Assembly (NCBI GenBank): GCA_964579675.1
Contig: CAZOIA010000142.1
Coordinates: forward strand, 1 to 15,105
Length of the DNA stretch: 15,105 nucleotides
Source of the DNA: CAZOIA01 sp964579675
GTDB taxonomy: Bacteria; Planctomycetota; Phycisphaerae; UBA1845; PWPN01
Reading direction: 5' to 3'
In this document: positions 12,956 to 15,105 of the stretch, piece by piece
How the letters are laid out: each line of letters opens with the position of its first letter
How positions within the stretch are numbered: position 1 is the first letter of the stretch
Made by a program: the position numbers and the translations under genes
The notes under the pieces: model-generated
Told to the model about the DNA's origin: nothing
The model's input: the letters and a program-made list of their open reading frames with translations, nothing else
Databases searched by the model: none

Positions 12956-13663
12956 CTACAGAGTCAATCGGCGGACCAGGTTGATGATCTTGGGTCCGGC
13001 GGAGCAGCCGATCCGGGCGGCGCCGGCTTCGACCATCACTTTGAGGGTGGCCAGGTTGCGGATGCCGCCGGCGGCTTTGACCTTGAGCGGCGAGCCGTGC
13101 CGGTGCAGCAGCCGGACCGCCTCGACGGTGGCCCCGCCGGCCGGATGGAACCCGGTGGAGGTCTTCACGAAGTCGGCCCGGGCTTGAACCGCACAGCGGC
13201 AGCCGGCAATGATCTGATCGGTCGTCAGGGCGGCGGTCTCCAGGATGACCTTCAGCAGGTGGTCGGGCGAAGCGGCGTGCGTCGCGTCGGCCACCGCGGC
13301 AATGTCGTCGCAAACGGCCGATGTCTCGCCGGCGACCAGATCGCCCAGCCGGAGAACCATGTCGATCTCGATTGCCCCGTCGTTGATCGCCCGCCGGGTT
13401 TCGTCCACCTTCGTATCGGTCCGGCTCGCGCCGAGGGGGAAGCCGATCACGCTGGCAATACGAACCGACGAGTTGGCCAGGCGCCCCCGACACCGGGCGA
13501 CAAAGATCGGATTGACGCACACCGCCACGAACTCGTACCGCATCGCCTCGTCGCAAAGCCTGTCGATCTGGGCCGCCGTCGCCTGTGGTTTCAGATTGGT
13601 ATGATCGATCGTGGCGGCCAGTTGGCGTGCATCCATGGTTCGCGTGCTGCCCGGTGTATACAT
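12956..13663 (-). CDS. deoC: Deoxyribose-phosphate aldolase
   Basis: A 235-residue protein, the normal DeoC length. It splits 2-deoxyribose 5-phosphate into acetaldehyde and glyceraldehyde 3-phosphate in deoxynucleoside breakdown. The class I aldolase residues are all visible: Lys167 in FVKTSTGF (Schiff base), Asp101 in EIDMVLRLG and Lys196 in KVKAAGGIRN, plus the phosphate-binding GxxRIGCSAG end. The start at 13663 is preferred over an internal ATG ten codons in because AAGG lies ~10 nt upstream and the inner ATG has no ribosome binding site. It follows the two-domain kinase/deoxyribosyltransferase-like gene by 109 bp on the same strand, which makes a nucleoside salvage or breakdown pair plausible. 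Confidence 0.95.
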   Translation of the reverse strand: MYTPGSTRTMDARQLAATIDHTNLKPQATAAQIDRLCDEAMRYEFVAVCVNPIFVARCRGRLANSSVRIASVIGFPLGASRTDTKVDETRRAINDGAIEIDMVLRLGDLVAGETSAVCDDIAAVADATHAASPDHLLKVILETAALTTDQIIAGCRCAVQARADFVKTSTGFHPAGGATVEAVRLLHRHGSPLKVKAAGGIRNLATLKVMVEAGAARIGCSAGPKIINLVRRLTL

Positions 13664-13699
13664 TGCTACTTACCTTGGAGGGCGGCTTACCTCGAGGAC

Positions 13700-13719
13700 T
13701 GCGGCAACTCATTGCCGCA
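13700..13719. repeat. Perfect 8-bp hairpin upstream of deoC
   Basis: TGCGGCAA (13700-13707) and TTGCCGCA (13712-13719) flank CTCA. It lies between the two-domain gene's stop and deoC's start. No T-tract follows on the - strand, so it may be an operator or a processing stem rather than a terminator. A small AAGCGCTT palindrome adjoins it (13719-13726). Confidence 0.5.
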
Positions 13720-13772
13720 AGCGCTTACGCGTTTGATGGCTTCTGTCCGCCGGTGGCGAGCCGGGCCGGCGA

Positions 13773-14960
13773 CTATCCATGGTGGCCGCGCTTGCGCCGG
13801 GCGGCGGCGTCGAACCGGAGCTGGTAGTCCTGAACGTAACCCTTTTTCTGGAAGAACTGCAGCGTCTCGGTCACCGAGCTGAAGACCTCGGTCGCGGTCT
13901 TGGTCACGAAGGGCGAGGGCTCGACCCTGGGTTTCCAGACCACGTAGACTTCCTTTGTTGTTTCGTAAGCGTGCTGGAGCTCGCGCTCGACGCCGCTCGA
14001 CAATCCGGGCTTGCCGTCCGGTAGTTCGGGGACGTAACTCACGATCATGTCGGACTGGTCGATCAGCTTGAAGTCGCGGGCGTAGATCTGCCCGTCGATG
14101 TCGCCCGCGACCGACGTGACCTCATGCACGGGGAACACCATCTTTCGCCCGTGCACCTCGAGCGTGAAGCTCTTTTCCCCGCGCTGGGTGGCGGCCCCCG
14201 CTTCGAGCAGCAAGCGCTTCTCGTCCAGGTCGCCCGGGTCGAACGTGATGAACTGCTCGGCGAGCGTGTCCCGAAAGGCGTCAATCTCGGCGAGCACGGC
14301 CGGCATGTCCACCACGTGCGTCATAGGGAACGAAGGGTACACCTTCCGGCGGTGGGGCTCGAACATGAGCCGATACACCGACCCGGCCGTATCACGTTCC
14401 ACGCCCCGGGCCATGATGTAAAAGAACCCGTGCCCCCGGATGATCGTGGCAAACACCTCAGTTGCCAGCACCTCCTCCTCACGCCAGACGAGGATGTCCT
14501 TGAGCGTATGGTCCAGGTCGTGTTCGCGGGTGAGCCGCTCGTGAACCGCATCGACGTTGTCCACAAGCGTGAAATAGAGGTCGGCGTCCAGGTCCACCAT
14601 CTGGTCGTGGTCGAACGCGGGAAACAGACCGTGCTTCCACCGGAACGTCGCGTGCGTGTTGACCAGCAGGTTCTGGCTGTTCTCGGCAATGCGGAGGATG
14701 TCTTTGAACACGGATCGCCGCAGGGCGTCCAGCCGATTGCGGGGCAGATCGAGGATCCGGCCCGGAACCACGTCGGGCGCTTCGGCGTACATCATGTCGC
14801 CCACGTGACAGACGGCGATCTCCTTGCCGCGGTCCCTGGCGATCCGGGCGACCCGTTCAATGAAGGGCTTCTTGTCACAGCCCACTTGCCCGGTCATCAC
14901 CGCCCGCACGCCATCGTGCTGGCGTTTGCCGAAGAGAGGCCCGGTCTCTGCCCGCGACAT
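13773..14960 (-). CDS. Two-domain protein: P-loop kinase-like N-terminus and nucleoside 2-deoxyribosyltransferase-like C-terminus
   Basis: A 395-residue protein from ATG 14960, with GGGAGA about 7 nt upstream. Residues ~18-150 look like an adenylate-kinase-type P-loop domain (VMTGQVGCDKKPFIERVARIARDRG, then LLVNTHATFRWKHG and ADLYFTLVDNVDAVHERL). The loop GQVGCDKK keeps a Lys but lacks the usual Gly before it and the Ser/Thr after it, so ATP binding is uncertain. Residues ~285-372 fit the nucleoside 2-deoxyribosyltransferase/DNPH1 pattern: DQSDMIVSYVPE, then GLSSGVERELQHAYETTKEVYVVW, where Glu325 or Glu327 would be the nucleophile. With deoC next, a role in deoxynucleoside or nucleotide metabolism is inferred; the substrate is unknown. 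Confidence 0.7.
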   Translation of the reverse strand: MSRAETGPLFGKRQHDGVRAVMTGQVGCDKKPFIERVARIARDRGKEIAVCHVGDMMYAEAPDVVPGRILDLPRNRLDALRRSVFKDILRIAENSQNLLVNTHATFRWKHGLFPAFDHDQMVDLDADLYFTLVDNVDAVHERLTREHDLDHTLKDILVWREEEVLATEVFATIIRGHGFFYIMARGVERDTAGSVYRLMFEPHRRKVYPSFPMTHVVDMPAVLAEIDAFRDTLAEQFITFDPGDLDEKRLLLEAGAATQRGEKSFTLEVHGRKMVFPVHEVTSVAGDIDGQIYARDFKLIDQSDMIVSYVPELPDGKPGLSSGVERELQHAYETTKEVYVVWKPRVEPSPFVTKTATEVFSSVTETLQFFQKKGYVQDYQLRFDAAARRKRGHHG

Positions 14961-14989
14961 AATTCATCTCCCGTGGACACGGAGGCTGC

Positions 14990-15018
14990 ATCCTACCGAG
15001 GTGCCTGGCGCGGGTCAA
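14990..15018 (-). promoter_or_regulatory. Sigma-70 promoter of the two-domain gene
   Basis: On the - strand TTGACC (15018-15013) precedes TAGGAT (14995-14990) by 17 bp; transcription would start near 14984, about 24 nt before ATG 14960. The rest of the region to the window end shows only small inverted repeats (for example GTTCC/GGAAC at 15064-15077) and no convincing gene. Confidence 0.6.
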
Positions 15019-15105
15019 ACGAAGGTTCGCGAACACAAGGGCGGCGTGGATGGGTGCGTGACAGTTCCGGCGGGAACCTTCGGGCGGAGAAGGGGACGGC
15101 ACCTC

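Noticed and set aside
12831..13712. N-terminal extension of the GH67-like frame across deoC
   Set aside because: The extension is Arg/Gly-rich nonsense out of frame with deoC, whose catalytic residues are intact; ATG 12830 has its own ribosome binding site and signal peptide.
12932..13882. + strand ORF of 316 codons over deoC
   Set aside because: Antisense to a confidently identified deoC.
14875..15102. - strand ORF of 75 codons at the right edge
   Set aside because: It covers the promoter and start of the two-domain gene in another frame and has no recognisable features.

Overview
The window is GC-rich and gene-dense, has good Shine-Dalgarno sites, and suggests the Planctomycetota (perhaps the Phycisphaerae or a relative). 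The reasons are the style of the tyrosine integrase (HxxR His replaced, Ser/Ala-rich tail), the small excisionase-like helix-turn-helix proteins, the large secreted glycoside-hydrolase-like proteins, and the intergenic repeats. This is inference from protein style; no database search was possible.

Left part (1-7183): the right-hand end of an integrated mobile element (prophage or phage-plasmid-like), inserted at the 3' end of a tRNA-Ile2(CAT) gene. All its genes lie on the + strand and run toward the tRNA. In order they are: the C-terminal end of a possible phage structural protein cut by the window edge; a tiny coiled-coil protein; an HTH protein; a sigma-70-like protein; a second HTH protein whose leader could form a pseudoknot over its ribosome binding site; a MerR/excisionase-like and an AlpA-like protein; a replication initiator; a DnaC/IstB-type helicase loader; a serine recombinase with its own strong promoter; a small acidic protein; an XRE-type HTH protein; and a tyrosine integrase whose last codons are read from the antisense strand of the tRNA. 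The initiator and loader look like a lambda O/P-type replication module. The initiator's linker contains exact 14-bp direct repeats that ignore the reading frame, so the replication origin is probably inside the gene. The left end of the element is outside the window.

Middle (7129-7243): the tRNA-Ile2 gene on the - strand with a clear sigma-70 promoter.

Right part (7261-15105): chromosomal-looking genes, all on the - strand. Reading in the direction of transcription (right to left), they are: a two-domain protein with a degenerate P-loop kinase-like N-terminus and a nucleoside 2-deoxyribosyltransferase-like C-terminus, with its own promoter; deoC (deoxyribose-phosphate aldolase); a secreted GH67-like protein; a repeat-rich spacer with heptamer tandem repeats; a C-terminally membrane-anchored coiled-coil protein with a 35-residue repeat; and a large secreted glycoside-hydrolase-like protein. 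The first two suggest deoxynucleoside salvage or breakdown, and the two hydrolases suggest polysaccharide use.

The signals most worth following are the intragenic iterons at 3691-3789, the possible SD-sequestering pseudoknot at 1840-1903, and the kinase/deoxyribosyltransferase-like fusion beside deoC.
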